Made by a program: the position numbers and the translations under genes
Notes under the pieces: generated by a model
Database searches by the model: none
What the model was told of the DNA's origin: nothing
The model's input: only the letters and a program-made list of their open reading frames with translations
Shown: piece after piece, positions 48,897-58,005 of the stretch
Position numbering within the stretch: the stretch's first letter is position 1
How the letters are laid out: each line of letters begins with the position of its first letter
DNA from: an uncultured Alphaproteobacteria bacterium
GTDB taxonomy: Bacteria > Pseudomonadota > Alphaproteobacteria > HIMB59 > GCA-002718135
Length of the DNA stretch: 64,000 bases
Direction: 5' to 3'
Assembly: GCA_902582755.1 (NCBI GenBank)
Contig: CACHSZ010000003.1
Location: 1-64,000, forward strand

Positions 48897-48929
48897 AAAG
48901 AAGGGACACGGCGAATATCCCTTCTTTTA
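48897..48929 (+). terminator. Terminator after mntR
   Basis: A stem of AAGAAGGGA with TCCCTTCTT (48898-48906 with 48918-48926) around an 11-base loop. It is flanked by A-rich sequence upstream and TTTTAT downstream. It may also work in the opposite direction for the convergent methyltransferase operon end. Confidence 0.75.
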
Positions 48930-49018
48930 TAGTTGGTTTATGGATAGAAAATAAACCTAATAAATAAATATCCGATTCTCGGTTTTGGCTCAAATTTTTT
49001 AATTAAAAAACCTAAATT

Positions 49019-49642
49019 TTAATATTTTTGTAACAAAATAATTTTTATTTTTATTTTATTTTTGAAATCCTTGTTCAAAGGTAAATAATTTACAGGTCTA
49101 GAAATTTTATTGATTTTTAATGACATTTGATATTTTTTTAAAATACTTAAAAAATTTTGTTTCTCCCATAAATCTATTCTATGGGTAAATAGTACAAAGC
49201 CTTTTTCTTTAATATTTTTATTAATATTAGCAAAAAATTTGTCAAAGTTTTTACAATACGTCATAGAACCAATCAAAGAAATGAGATCAAATTTTATTTT
49301 ATAATGATGTAATTGTTCAAAGTTTTTTATTTGTAGTTTTTTATAAATTTTTTTTCCTGATGAAATTTTTAAGCTTTTTTTTGAAATATCTGATCCATAA
49401 ATATGACTTTTTGGATAAACTTTTTTTAATTCTGCACCAAACAAGCCAGTTCCACATGCTAGATCTAAGATATTTTTTGGTTTAAAATTATTTGTTTCTT
49501 TTAAAAATTTAATACTTTTTTTGGGTGCTTGATAATTCCATAACTTAAGTGTTGAATCATAATTTTCTGACCAATCATCATAATATTTTGTTATTTTACT
49601 CAAATTGCCAACACCTGAAACTAATGATTTAAAATTACTCAT
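49019..49642 (-). CDS. Class I SAM-dependent methyltransferase
   Basis: 207 residues with the Rossmann-fold methyltransferase motif I ILDLACGTGLFGAELKKVYP (about 58-77). Motif II-like YGSDISKKSL follows, then FDLISLIGSMTYCKNFDKFFANI. The N-terminal YYDDWSENYDSTLKLWNYQAP resembles trans-aconitate/TPR-associated methyltransferases. The substrate is unknown. It is the last gene of the long minus-strand operon and overlaps the amidase by 8 bases. Confidence 0.82.
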   Translation of the reverse strand: MSNFKSLVSGVGNLSKITKYYDDWSENYDSTLKLWNYQAPKKSIKFLKETNNFKPKNILDLACGTGLFGAELKKVYPKSHIYGSDISKKSLKISSGKKIYKKLQIKNFEQLHHYKIKFDLISLIGSMTYCKNFDKFFANINKNIKEKGFVLFTHRIDLWEKQNFLSILKKYQMSLKINKISRPVNYLPLNKDFKNKIKIKIILLQKY

Positions 49643-50441
49643 ATTTTAAAGAAGGAATTTTTTTTCTTATTTTTTTTACATCAGAAATATTAATAGTTGA
49701 GTTAAGAATTGTAGGTTTATTTTTGGTACTATTTACAATATTTCCCCATGGATCTGCTAAGAGAGAATATCCATAGGTTTTTCTTTTCATATGATGATTT
49801 CCACACATACCTGTTGCTACAATAAATATATTATTCTCTATAGCTCGTGATCTATTCAAAACCACCCAATGATCTTTTCCGGTTGGTCTAGTAAAAGCAG
49901 CAGGAACTAAAATAATTGAACAATCTTTTTTAGCAAGCTGCCTATACAAATTAGGAAATCGTAAATCATAACAAATTGTCATTCCCAATTTAATATTATT
50001 AATTTTTGTAAAAATTATTTTATTGCCAGCTTTAAACAAAGATGATTCCTGATGTCTTTCTTTGTTATTAATTTTAACGTCAAACATATGGATCTTATCA
50101 TAAGTTTTTTCTATAAAACCATTATTGTTTATAAAATAAGATCTATTCACAAGTTTTCTTTGATTTTTAACTTTTAAAAGTAAAGAACCAAGATTGATGC
50201 TAACTTTATTTTTTTTTGCAAAATCTTTTGCCATTTTCAAAACTGGACAGGTGTTTTGATACGGAGCATTTGATATTAAATAATTGTTATCATTAGTAAT
50301 AATATTTGAACATTCTGGTGTACAAATTAAGTGAGGTTTAAATTTTAATGTATTATAAAAACTTTTCTCAAGAATCTCTGCATTTAAAGTTGTTATATGA
50401 CTTGCTTGAAATTGAACTTGAGATATTTTTAATTTATTCAT
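49635..50441 (-). CDS. Carbon-nitrogen hydrolase, Nit1-like amidase
   Basis: Nitrilase-superfamily enzyme of 268 residues. The triad is visible as Glu43 (CTPECSN), Lys116 (YDKIHMFDV) and Cys157 (GMTICYDLRFPN). YDKIHMFDV and the later RQESS-like segment resemble the Nit1/deaminated glutathione amidase branch, which hydrolyses the side product of transaminated glutathione. Other omega-amidase substrates are possible. It shares one base with the MFS gene stop. Confidence 0.82.
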   Translation of the reverse strand: MNKLKISQVQFQASHITTLNAEILEKSFYNTLKFKPHLICTPECSNIITNDNNYLISNAPYQNTCPVLKMAKDFAKKNKVSINLGSLLLKVKNQRKLVNRSYFINNNGFIEKTYDKIHMFDVKINNKERHQESSLFKAGNKIIFTKINNIKLGMTICYDLRFPNLYRQLAKKDCSIILVPAAFTRPTGKDHWVVLNRSRAIENNIFIVATGMCGNHHMKRKTYGYSLLADPWGNIVNSTKNKPTILNSTINISDVKKIRKKIPSLKYE

Positions 50442-51592
50442 TAATTTGATTTAAACTTAAGTAAAAAAACAAATCCAGAAGTAAAGACAATAATAGATAG
50501 TAAATACATATTTAAAGTAAGAGAAAATTTTTCTGCAAGAAAACCAATCGCTGCTGGCATAATCATTGTAGAAGATAATCCAATAGTTATCAGATTAGTT
50601 ACAGTCATAGGAATACTCTCATTAGACTGCATGACAGCCTGGCGAATAACTATAGGTACCAAGTTTGCTATAGCAAATCCATAAATACATAAGACTCCTA
50701 ATATAATATAAAAATTGTTTGTTAATAAAGACAAAAGCATTATTGATGCTCCAATCATTACAAAATGACATCCTACAACTTTTTCAGTAAATAAATCAAT
50801 TAAGGAGTTAGAAAATAAATTAGCTAAAATTCCCCCAATACTGAAAAATATTAATCCCATACTTGCAAGATAAAGAGGGGTATTTAAATCTTTTGATAGC
50901 CATAATGTAGACCAATCCATTATTATACCACCAGACCCAAAAACAAAAAATAATAAGAACCCAAATATAAGAACATTTGATTCTGGGATTTTAAATTTTT
51001 CACCTTTACCTTTGAAATCTAAATTACTTGGTAATCCCAAATGAAGAACTAATAGTGCAACTAAAATTGAAAAAAAAGATAAAACAAGAAAAAACATAAA
51101 AGGCTCAAAGCTATACCGCATAATTATACCGGCTAAACCTCCACCAACAAGAATACCAATGTTGAAACCCATCGCATAATAAGGAGTAATAATTTTCTTA
51201 AAATGCTTTTCAATTAGTTGGCAATGTATCCCTCCAATTGGTCCAGAAGCACCCCATCCAATCCCTGCTGGAATAAAAGTTAATAAAAAATACAAATATG
51301 ATGGAGATATAATTGATAGTAAAGTAGAAAAAGTAATAAGCGGAAAAGCTAAAGACATTACTAGCTTTGTTCCGTATTTTGGTACAAGTATTCTTCCAGC
51401 AATTTGGTTTGATAATACAAAAAAAATCCCAAAAATTAATATTGAAAAACTCAAATCAGATTCATCAATTGATAACCTATTCATATTCCATGGTGTAATG
51501 CCAAAATAACATCCAACAACAATCATAGGGTAACTTGATGTTATTATTGAAGCTAAAGTTGCTCTTCTAAATATCTTATTTTCTTCTAACAA
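50441..51592 (-). CDS. MFS transporter
   Basis: 383 residues with 11-12 hydrophobic segments and the two-bundle layout of major facilitator permeases. A Lys/Arg-poor loop GRILVPKYGTKLVMS lies between helices 2 and 3, and GGGLAGIIMRYSF lies between helices 5 and 6. It is reminiscent of fucose-permease-like sugar MFS members, but no substrate can be named. Position between an aldo/keto reductase and an amidase suggests export or import of an operon intermediate. Confidence 0.78.
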   Translation of the reverse strand: MLEENKIFRRATLASIITSSYPMIVVGCYFGITPWNMNRLSIDESDLSFSILIFGIFFVLSNQIAGRILVPKYGTKLVMSLAFPLITFSTLLSIISPSYLYFLLTFIPAGIGWGASGPIGGIHCQLIEKHFKKIITPYYAMGFNIGILVGGGLAGIIMRYSFEPFMFFLVLSFFSILVALLVLHLGLPSNLDFKGKGEKFKIPESNVLIFGFLLFFVFGSGGIIMDWSTLWLSKDLNTPLYLASMGLIFFSIGGILANLFSNSLIDLFTEKVVGCHFVMIGASIMLLSLLTNNFYIILGVLCIYGFAIANLVPIVIRQAVMQSNESIPMTVTNLITIGLSSTMIMPAAIGFLAEKFSLTLNMYLLSIIVFTSGFVFLLKFKSN

Positions 51593-51598
51593 AATTTA

Positions 51599-52582
51599 TT
51601 ACCAACGATGATGTACATCCTCATAGAAATATTTTGTATAGATATGACTTATTTCATCCATCAAAGAAGAAATTTCTTTAATTTCACTGGAGGCAGTATT
51701 TAGATCAACATGATCTTTGTTTTTTGCACCTGGAATTACAACACTCACAGCCTCATGCATTAAAATCCATTTAAGAGATAATTGAGAAAGAGTTACTTCA
51801 TTTGGAATAATATTTTTAAGTTCTTCAACTGCTTCCAGAGCTTTTGAATAATTGACCCCAGAGAATGTTTCACCAACATCAAATGCATCGCCGTTAATAT
51901 TATAATTTCGATGATCGTCAGAGGCAAATGAAGAATTTTTATCAAATTTTCCTGATAACAAACCACTAGCAAGAGGAACTCTAATTATAATTGCTACTTT
52001 TTTTTCTTTTGCTATTTTAAATAATTCTTCTGCAGGTTTTTGTCTAAAAATGTTAAATATAACTTGAATAGACTTTGTTTGAGGTTTTTGTATACATTCT
52101 AATGCTTGATCAACTGTTTCAACACTAAAACCATAATTTTGTATTTTTCCTTTACCTACTAAATAATCTAACATTTCAAAAGTATGATCTGATGAATAAA
52201 CTTCTGTTGGAGGACAATGCATTTGTAAAAGATCGATTGTTTCAATATTAAGATTTGATAAAGATCGGTCTACAAATGACTCCATTAAATTTTTATCATA
52301 ATAACCATTTGCAACGTGTGGGTTAATACGTCTACCAGCTTTTGTTGCTACATAAATTCTCTCAGAAATAGAATTTATAAAATTTCCCACAAATTTTTCA
52401 CTTCTACCATCACCATAAACATCAGCTGTATCAAAAAAGTTTACTCCATTTTCAAATGATGATTGTAATACCTCATTTGCCTTCTCTTCACTAACATTTC
52501 CCCAATCAGCACCAATTTGCCAACAGCCTAAACCTATTTCAGATATATTCCAATCAAGAGAGCCAAATTTTCTATATTTCAT
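51599..52582 (-). CDS. Aldo/keto reductase
   Basis: NADPH-dependent oxidoreductase of 327 residues, TIM barrel. The catalytic tetrad is Asp51 (NFFDTADVYG), Tyr56, Lys81 (VATKAGRR) and His122 (LLQMHCPP). The N-terminal GSLDWNISEIGLGCWQIG and the C-terminal VVIPGAKNKDHV are the family cofactor elements. Located in a sugar-uptake operon, it probably oxidises or reduces a sugar or sugar acid. Confidence 0.88.
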   Translation of the reverse strand: MKYRKFGSLDWNISEIGLGCWQIGADWGNVSEEKANEVLQSSFENGVNFFDTADVYGDGRSEKFVGNFINSISERIYVATKAGRRINPHVANGYYDKNLMESFVDRSLSNLNIETIDLLQMHCPPTEVYSSDHTFEMLDYLVGKGKIQNYGFSVETVDQALECIQKPQTKSIQVIFNIFRQKPAEELFKIAKEKKVAIIIRVPLASGLLSGKFDKNSSFASDDHRNYNINGDAFDVGETFSGVNYSKALEAVEELKNIIPNEVTLSQLSLKWILMHEAVSVVIPGAKNKDHVDLNTASSEIKEISSLMDEISHIYTKYFYEDVHHRW

Positions 52583-52585
52583 ATT

Positions 52586-54748
52586 TTAATTTAAGATTAT
52601 CTGTTCTGTTACTAAAGTTCCATTATCAACAACTAAACCTGCTCCACCTCTAAGAAAAGGAGAGTTATCATCCTCAACTTCAATAATAACTTTATCATTA
52701 ATATGTCCAATAATTTTATTTTTCATTACTGTCATTTTTAAATTATATTCTTTAAAAAATTCTACTTCAAATTCTTCTTCTTTTAATATTTTATAATCAT
52801 TATTCATCTTTCCAATACGTAACTTATTCCCTTTACAAATTTCAAAGGTGTAGTATTTATTTACACCTTGGACTCTTGATACTATTCCTCCAGAGTTACT
52901 AGACTGCAACATAATACTTGATGCAATTGAATAATTTCTCCATAAATCTGTTCCAGTAAATAAAATTCCCCTACCATTATTTTGGCAAATTCTAAAATTT
53001 TTACCTCTCTTTTCCCATTTGTCTAATGATTGAACCCATGCATTTCTCCAAATTTCACCATAGTAGCCCTCTTTTTTTTCTTTACCTCTTTGATAATTTT
53101 CTACGTGATCAGGTCTTTTAAATGTTTGTTTTGGCTCTCCTTCAAAATTAACATAGTTAAGAATAATTTCTCCTTCTTTTTTTTCATTCGATGAAATATT
53201 AAAACCAATTTGACCTATAGGGTTTGAGTCAGTGTCAGGCACATCCCATGATATTTGTTTTTTTTCATTGCCACTTATTTTAAAAATATTTGAAGAAATT
53301 TTTTGAAGTTTATCATTTTCACCCCAATATTTTGAGAATAATGTGATTGAAATTTCATGAGAAAAAATATTTTCTATTTCCAAAGTTACTTTCTGACCTG
53401 GAAAAATAGTTGGGCAAGAAATATAATCGTAATGAAAAAAATCATCTCTTTTTTTTCCTTTTAAATCTAAAATTACCTCAGGAAAAAATGTTTCTACATA
53501 CACTTCCGATGTTAAATCTTCTGAAAGATTTTTATATGTAATTTTTAAACCTCTTTCACCTAATTTAGAATTGTATTCGACATTACTAATTATTGTTTCA
53601 CAAAACTTATTTCCAACTTTAGTTCGCCAACCTTGTGTTGAATCTTTAATATCAAAATGAAATCTAGCTCCATTTTTAGGTAAATTTTCTTCTAAACCAT
53701 TAATTTTTCTAGTTGTATTAATTATTTTGTAAGTTTCTGTCAGTGCATCAGTAAGTGTTTCACCTCCTGATGCAGAGGGACAATATAAAATATCATTTAT
53801 AGGAGATAAATAATCAGGACCTGATTTAAGTCCTTCTATTCCATTTTTAATTCCTAAAATACAACCAACATTTCCTGAATTACAATCAGTATCCCAACCT
53901 GCTGTATTCACAATCATCATAGTTTTTTGAAAATCATCATCTCCAAATAATAAAGCCATAATAATTAAAGCATGATTGGGTACCATATGACAGTTACCTA
54001 AATATTTATCGTATCCGTAATTTTCAGCAATTTTTTCTCTTGCTTGTTCCCAACCTAAATTTCCAGATCGCCATTCTTGTATATCAGATATTAATCTAAA
54101 TATTACTGAATTATCTGGAATATATTTTTTAGCTTGCTCAACTAACTTTGTTAAATCACTTTCAACAAAGGCCATTGACTCTAGAGCAGCTACAACTTGT
54201 GCACCATAAATTGCCTCTCCATCATGACTAACACTTGCAGCAAGTTTAGCATAATGAACTGCTCTTTCTGGATCACCAGGTGCTACCATGGCCCAACCAT
54301 CAATAAAAATTTGAGCTCCTATTTGTTCAGCAATTACCTTACCATTAGTTTTAATTGAACCACTATCAGGCGCATCAATACCCTGTTTTAAATTTTGAAA
54401 AGCTGTGTCTTCTGCTGAATGTCCTTTTCCTCCCCACCATAGAATTGTTTTATCTTCAATAATATTATTTAACCACGTTTTACCTATATCTTTAGCAGTA
54501 ATATTTTTGTTAAAATTGCACTCTCTAAAAGCACGAAGAAAGGTAAATGTGCCAGTAATGTCATCATCAGAGACAGGTAACGGGAAATCTAATTTTTCAT
54601 TTACATAATAATTAATAGGTCCCAATTCCTTCATTATTCTTTCATAAGACCAACCTTCAAATGGACGTCCAAGAAATACGCCAATTATTTTACCTAATAC
54701 ACCTGCGTAAACCTTTTCCTCAAAATTTTTATCTAACTTAAAAGTCAT
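52586..54748 (-). CDS. ADP-ribosylglycohydrolase-family protein with C-terminal beta-sandwich regions
   Basis: 720 residues in two parts. Residues 1 to about 350 are an ADP-ribosylglycohydrolase-fold domain. The metal-site motifs are SDDDITGT (60-67), HDG (175-177) and GWDTDCNSGNVG (284-295), so the di-magnesium site looks intact. Residues about 360-720 appear to be two beta-rich domains. The last (about 590-720, GRGILFTGTDLWRNYSIASS and on) resembles LamG/DUF1080-type glycan-binding sandwiches. The context of a sugar ABC transporter suggests that it cleaves an imported N- or O-glycoside rather than ADP-ribosylated protein. No signal peptide is visible, so it acts in the cytoplasm. Confidence 0.82.
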   Translation of the reverse strand: MTFKLDKNFEEKVYAGVLGKIIGVFLGRPFEGWSYERIMKELGPINYYVNEKLDFPLPVSDDDITGTFTFLRAFRECNFNKNITAKDIGKTWLNNIIEDKTILWWGGKGHSAEDTAFQNLKQGIDAPDSGSIKTNGKVIAEQIGAQIFIDGWAMVAPGDPERAVHYAKLAASVSHDGEAIYGAQVVAALESMAFVESDLTKLVEQAKKYIPDNSVIFRLISDIQEWRSGNLGWEQAREKIAENYGYDKYLGNCHMVPNHALIIMALLFGDDDFQKTMMIVNTAGWDTDCNSGNVGCILGIKNGIEGLKSGPDYLSPINDILYCPSASGGETLTDALTETYKIINTTRKINGLEENLPKNGARFHFDIKDSTQGWRTKVGNKFCETIISNVEYNSKLGERGLKITYKNLSEDLTSEVYVETFFPEVILDLKGKKRDDFFHYDYISCPTIFPGQKVTLEIENIFSHEISITLFSKYWGENDKLQKISSNIFKISGNEKKQISWDVPDTDSNPIGQIGFNISSNEKKEGEIILNYVNFEGEPKQTFKRPDHVENYQRGKEKKEGYYGEIWRNAWVQSLDKWEKRGKNFRICQNNGRGILFTGTDLWRNYSIASSIMLQSSNSGGIVSRVQGVNKYYTFEICKGNKLRIGKMNNDYKILKEEEFEVEFFKEYNLKMTVMKNKIIGHINDKVIIEVEDDNSPFLRGGAGLVVDNGTLVTEQIILN

Positions 54749-55584
54749 TATTCTTTTAATCCTCCACTTGTTAATCCTGAAATAAATCTTCTTTGGAACA
54801 ACATGAATAAAACAGCAATTGGAGCTACCATCATTATAGCAGCTGCACTTTGTAAAGCATAATTATTTTCAAATCTAGCTTGAAATGAAAATAGAATTGT
54901 AGCCATTGGTTTAAAATTTGGATCAGTGATAAAGGTAAGAGCAAATAAAAATTCATTCCAAACTGCTAATCCAATTATTAATCCAGCTGTTAATATAACA
55001 GGCCATGATAATGGTAAGGCTATTCTAAAAAAAATTTGAAATGTATTCGCTCCATCAAGTTTTGCGGCATCAAATAATTCATCTGGAAGTCTAATCATAT
55101 AAGATCTAATTAAAAATGTTGCAAAAGGAGCATTTAATGCAGAATATATAATTATCAGCCCAACATGCGTATTTAATAGACTTAACTCTTTCCAAAGCAG
55201 AAACAAAGGAAGTATATAAAGCTGAGCAGGTATACTAATACCAACTAATAAATATATTGCTATTACAGTTGATCCTTTTGGGTTTAATTTTGCTAAACTA
55301 AAACCAGCTAACAAAGAAACAGCTAGACATAATAAGACTGATCCAAAAACAAGTTTTGCAGAATTAAAAAAAATTTTTGTATATTCTCCAGCAATCCAAG
55401 CATCTGGAAAATTTTGTAACCTAATTTCAGATGGAGGACCTAAAGGATTTAAGCCAAACTCACTAAAAGGCTTAATAGAATTGAAAAATAAAACTAAAAT
55501 TGGTAGTACAGCTAAAAGTGCAAATAAAATTAGTATAAAATGATTTGGAATTGCTTCTTTTCTTCTAAAATTTGAAACTAACAT
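54748..55584 (-). CDS. Carbohydrate ABC transporter permease (MalG family)
   Basis: 278 residues with six membrane segments. The EAA loop reads LPDELFDAAKLDGANTFQIFFRIALPLSWP (about 170-199). It is the second permease of a CUT1-type sugar importer. The start lies one base after the MalF-type permease stop, and its stop shares one base with the start of the hydrolase gene downstream. Confidence 0.92.
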   Translation of the reverse strand: MLVSNFRRKEAIPNHFILILFALLAVLPILVLFFNSIKPFSEFGLNPLGPPSEIRLQNFPDAWIAGEYTKIFFNSAKLVFGSVLLCLAVSLLAGFSLAKLNPKGSTVIAIYLLVGISIPAQLYILPLFLLWKELSLLNTHVGLIIIYSALNAPFATFLIRSYMIRLPDELFDAAKLDGANTFQIFFRIALPLSWPVILTAGLIIGLAVWNEFLFALTFITDPNFKPMATILFSFQARFENNYALQSAAAIMMVAPIAVLFMLFQRRFISGLTSGGLKE

Positions 55585-56460
55585 TTATATTTCCCAACCT
55601 AATTTTCTTAAAAGACCAAATATTCCAACGATAAATATCACATAAATAAACATTAAAGTTCCAACTGCAGATGCATAGCCAACATTAAATCTAACAAAAG
55701 CATGAGTATAAAGATAATTTGCAACAACTTCTGAACTGTATGCGGGCCCACCTCCAGTTAAAATATAAACATAATCAAATACGGGTACTGACCAAATAAT
55801 TATAATCATAAGACTAAAAATAAAAATTGGTCTAATCATGGGTAAAGTTATGTACCTAAATTTTTGAAACTTGCTGGCACCTTCTATATCGGCTGCTTCA
55901 TATAAATGATTATCAACTTGATACATTCCAGTTAAATATATTACGACTAAAAATCCCCAAAAATGCCAACCATCCACAAATGCAGCAGCATAAAGTGAAG
56001 TTTCTTTGGTGGTAAAGGGAGAAGAGGCTAAAGCTTCAATTCCTATAGACTCAAAAAAACCACCTAATCCATGAATAGGATGGAAAAGATATTTCCAAAT
56101 TTGGCAATTAACTACACTTGCAAGCATATAAGGAAAAAAGAAGGCTAAACGATAAAACATTTGACCACGTTTAATTCCAGTAAGTAAATAAGCACACATA
56201 AGTGCTATACAAACTGGAACAGTTAAAAAAATAATTGTCCATAAAATATTATGAAAAATAGCTTTCTTAAAATATCTATCATCGAAGAGTTCTATAAAGT
56301 TTTCAAAACCAACGTAATTTATTTTACCTAATCCGCTCCAATCGGTAAGACATAATGCAAGGCTTAAAATAGATGGAATACCTATTACAAATAAATGAAT
56401 AAATACTACTGGTATTACAAAATACCAAGCAATGTAACTTTTCTTAGATAAAAAATTCAT
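55585..56460 (-). CDS. Carbohydrate ABC transporter permease (MalF family)
   Basis: 291 residues with six membrane segments. The EAA loop is ADIEGASKFQKFRYITLPMIRPIF (about 192-215). It belongs to the same CUT1 sugar importer as its neighbour. A strong hairpin separates it from the binding-protein gene, so its expression is probably lower than that of the binding protein. Confidence 0.92.
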   Translation of the reverse strand: MNFLSKKSYIAWYFVIPVVFIHLFVIGIPSILSLALCLTDWSGLGKINYVGFENFIELFDDRYFKKAIFHNILWTIIFLTVPVCIALMCAYLLTGIKRGQMFYRLAFFFPYMLASVVNCQIWKYLFHPIHGLGGFFESIGIEALASSPFTTKETSLYAAAFVDGWHFWGFLVVIYLTGMYQVDNHLYEAADIEGASKFQKFRYITLPMIRPIFIFSLMIIIIWSVPVFDYVYILTGGGPAYSSEVVANYLYTHAFVRFNVGYASAVGTLMFIYVIFIVGIFGLLRKLGWEI

Positions 56461-56487
56461 TAAATTATATTTAAAAGAAAATTATAA

Positions 56488-56516
56488 AAAAACGAAGCTC
56501 TTTGAGCTTCGTTTTT
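56488..56516 (-). terminator. Intercistronic hairpin between binding protein and permeases
   Basis: A perfect 13-bp inverted repeat, AAAAACGAAGCTC with GAGCTTCGTTTTT (56488-56500 and 56504-56516), around TTT, with T-runs on both strands. In the minus direction it follows the binding-protein stop by about ten bases. Such a partial terminator or mRNA-stabilising stem is the usual way of making more binding protein than permease. Confidence 0.8.
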
Positions 56517-56526
56517 AAAATATATA

Positions 56527-57855
56527 TTAGTCTCTTAATGGAACAGGCAACGTTTCATTTTTCTTTCTTGCCTTATCCCACATTTTTTGATGATCATACA
56601 TGAAGTCTTCTACAGATATATCACCTGCCCATACAACCTCCATATCTTTCCAGATATGAACTCCTGGCTCAGCTGGCCAGAAAGTCCATGTACAATATCC
56701 ATAATTACCTTCTCCTGTAATTCTAGCATACTCATTTAAGTAACTAGTTACTTGAGGAGATATTGTGCTAGGAATATCGCTATCATCAAGCAATAGTGGT
56801 ACTACGAACTCTCCAAATTGGAAGTCACTAGCAATATCAATTACAACATCTTTATTAGACATAATCCAATTTAAAACATCAATTGCACCATCTTTATTTT
56901 TTGCAGCAGCATTTACTGACATTGTAGTACCAATTGCAATCATAAAGTTTGGTCCACCTGAGTTGGATGATAGAGATGGTAAAGGAGCCCAACCCCATTC
57001 ATCACCAGATTGACCAATACCTAAACTTGTTGCTTGGAATGTCCAAGTTCCAATAGTCATCATCGCTGCTCCACGAGTAGCAAATTGTGCATGGAAATCA
57101 TCCCATCCAATAGCATAGTAGTTTTCTAAACTTCCAGACCACCAGCCTTCATCAACCATGTGTTTTTTAAGAAGTTCTAAAGCTTCAACAAATACTGGAT
57201 CAGTCCATTCTCTTTCACCAGTGATTGCTTCATAAACAGCTTGAGGACCAGCATAATTGTTTAAATAAATTCCAACCAAATGTTCATGGGTTGGTTGCCA
57301 ACCAGAGGAACCATATGTGTAAACATCCATTCCTTTAGCTTTAATTTTTCCAGCTACATCTTCTAATTCTTCTAATGTAGTTGGTACTTTCCATCCATTT
57401 TCTTCAAAAAGAGTTTTATTATAAAGCATTACCATTGACTCATGAGTTTTAGGAATAGCATATAAACTTCCATCAAAAACTCCTGAACTATATGCCCATG
57501 GAATTAATTTATCTTTCCATCCAAATTCGGCAGCATAAGAATCAAGATTTTCCAACATGCCTGCTTCTTGATATTCTTTTACATAAGATGGACCAGGTGT
57601 TTCAACAATATCAGGACCCATACCAGCTAGCATTGATGTACGTAAAGATTCTATACGTGTTTCATTTGGCTCAAATTGAATTTCTAATTCATACTTATCT
57701 TGAGCACTATTATAAGCATTTTGTAACTTTTCTAAAAATATAGGATCTCTATCAGCATTAGATTCCATAGACCAAGTAACTTTGGTTTTTGAAAAAGCGG
57801 AAAAAGATACAGATAAAATTATTGCGGAAACAAAACTTATTATTGTTTTTATCAT
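56527..57855 (-). CDS. Sugar-binding protein of ABC transporter (family 1)
   Basis: 442 residues with a signal peptide (MIKTIISFVSAIILSVSFSA, cleavage near residue 22). The periplasmic lobes contain GPDIVETPGPSYVKEY, LYAIPKTHESMVMLYNKTLF and GAAMMTIGTWTFQ, typical of family 1 extracellular solute-binding proteins. The start has a strong ribosome site (GGAGGAATT before ATG). It is the first gene of the operon. No ATPase gene is in the operon, so a shared MsmK/UgpC-type ATPase must be supplied from elsewhere. Confidence 0.9.
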   Translation of the reverse strand: MIKTIISFVSAIILSVSFSAFSKTKVTWSMESNADRDPIFLEKLQNAYNSAQDKYELEIQFEPNETRIESLRTSMLAGMGPDIVETPGPSYVKEYQEAGMLENLDSYAAEFGWKDKLIPWAYSSGVFDGSLYAIPKTHESMVMLYNKTLFEENGWKVPTTLEELEDVAGKIKAKGMDVYTYGSSGWQPTHEHLVGIYLNNYAGPQAVYEAITGEREWTDPVFVEALELLKKHMVDEGWWSGSLENYYAIGWDDFHAQFATRGAAMMTIGTWTFQATSLGIGQSGDEWGWAPLPSLSSNSGGPNFMIAIGTTMSVNAAAKNKDGAIDVLNWIMSNKDVVIDIASDFQFGEFVVPLLLDDSDIPSTISPQVTSYLNEYARITGEGNYGYCTWTFWPAEPGVHIWKDMEVVWAGDISVEDFMYDHQKMWDKARKKNETLPVPLRD

Positions 57856-57985
57856 AATTCCTCCATTTAATACTTATATCTTAAAGAATTTTAGAGCCAC
57901 TTCAAGTTAATATATTTCAATCAACAATATCTGGGTATGCATTAAATAAATTAGAACTTATTTTTAATAGTAATTTAACGTAAAT

Positions 57986-58002
57986 AATATTAAGGTAATA
58001 TT
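57986..58002. repeat. Short inverted repeat before the aldolase start
   Basis: AATATTA and its exact complement TAATATT separated by AGG, ending three bases before the ATG. It could be an operator half-pair or a hairpin covering the ribosome site. The low complexity and AT-rich composition make chance possible. Confidence 0.3.
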
Positions 58003-58005
58003 TCC

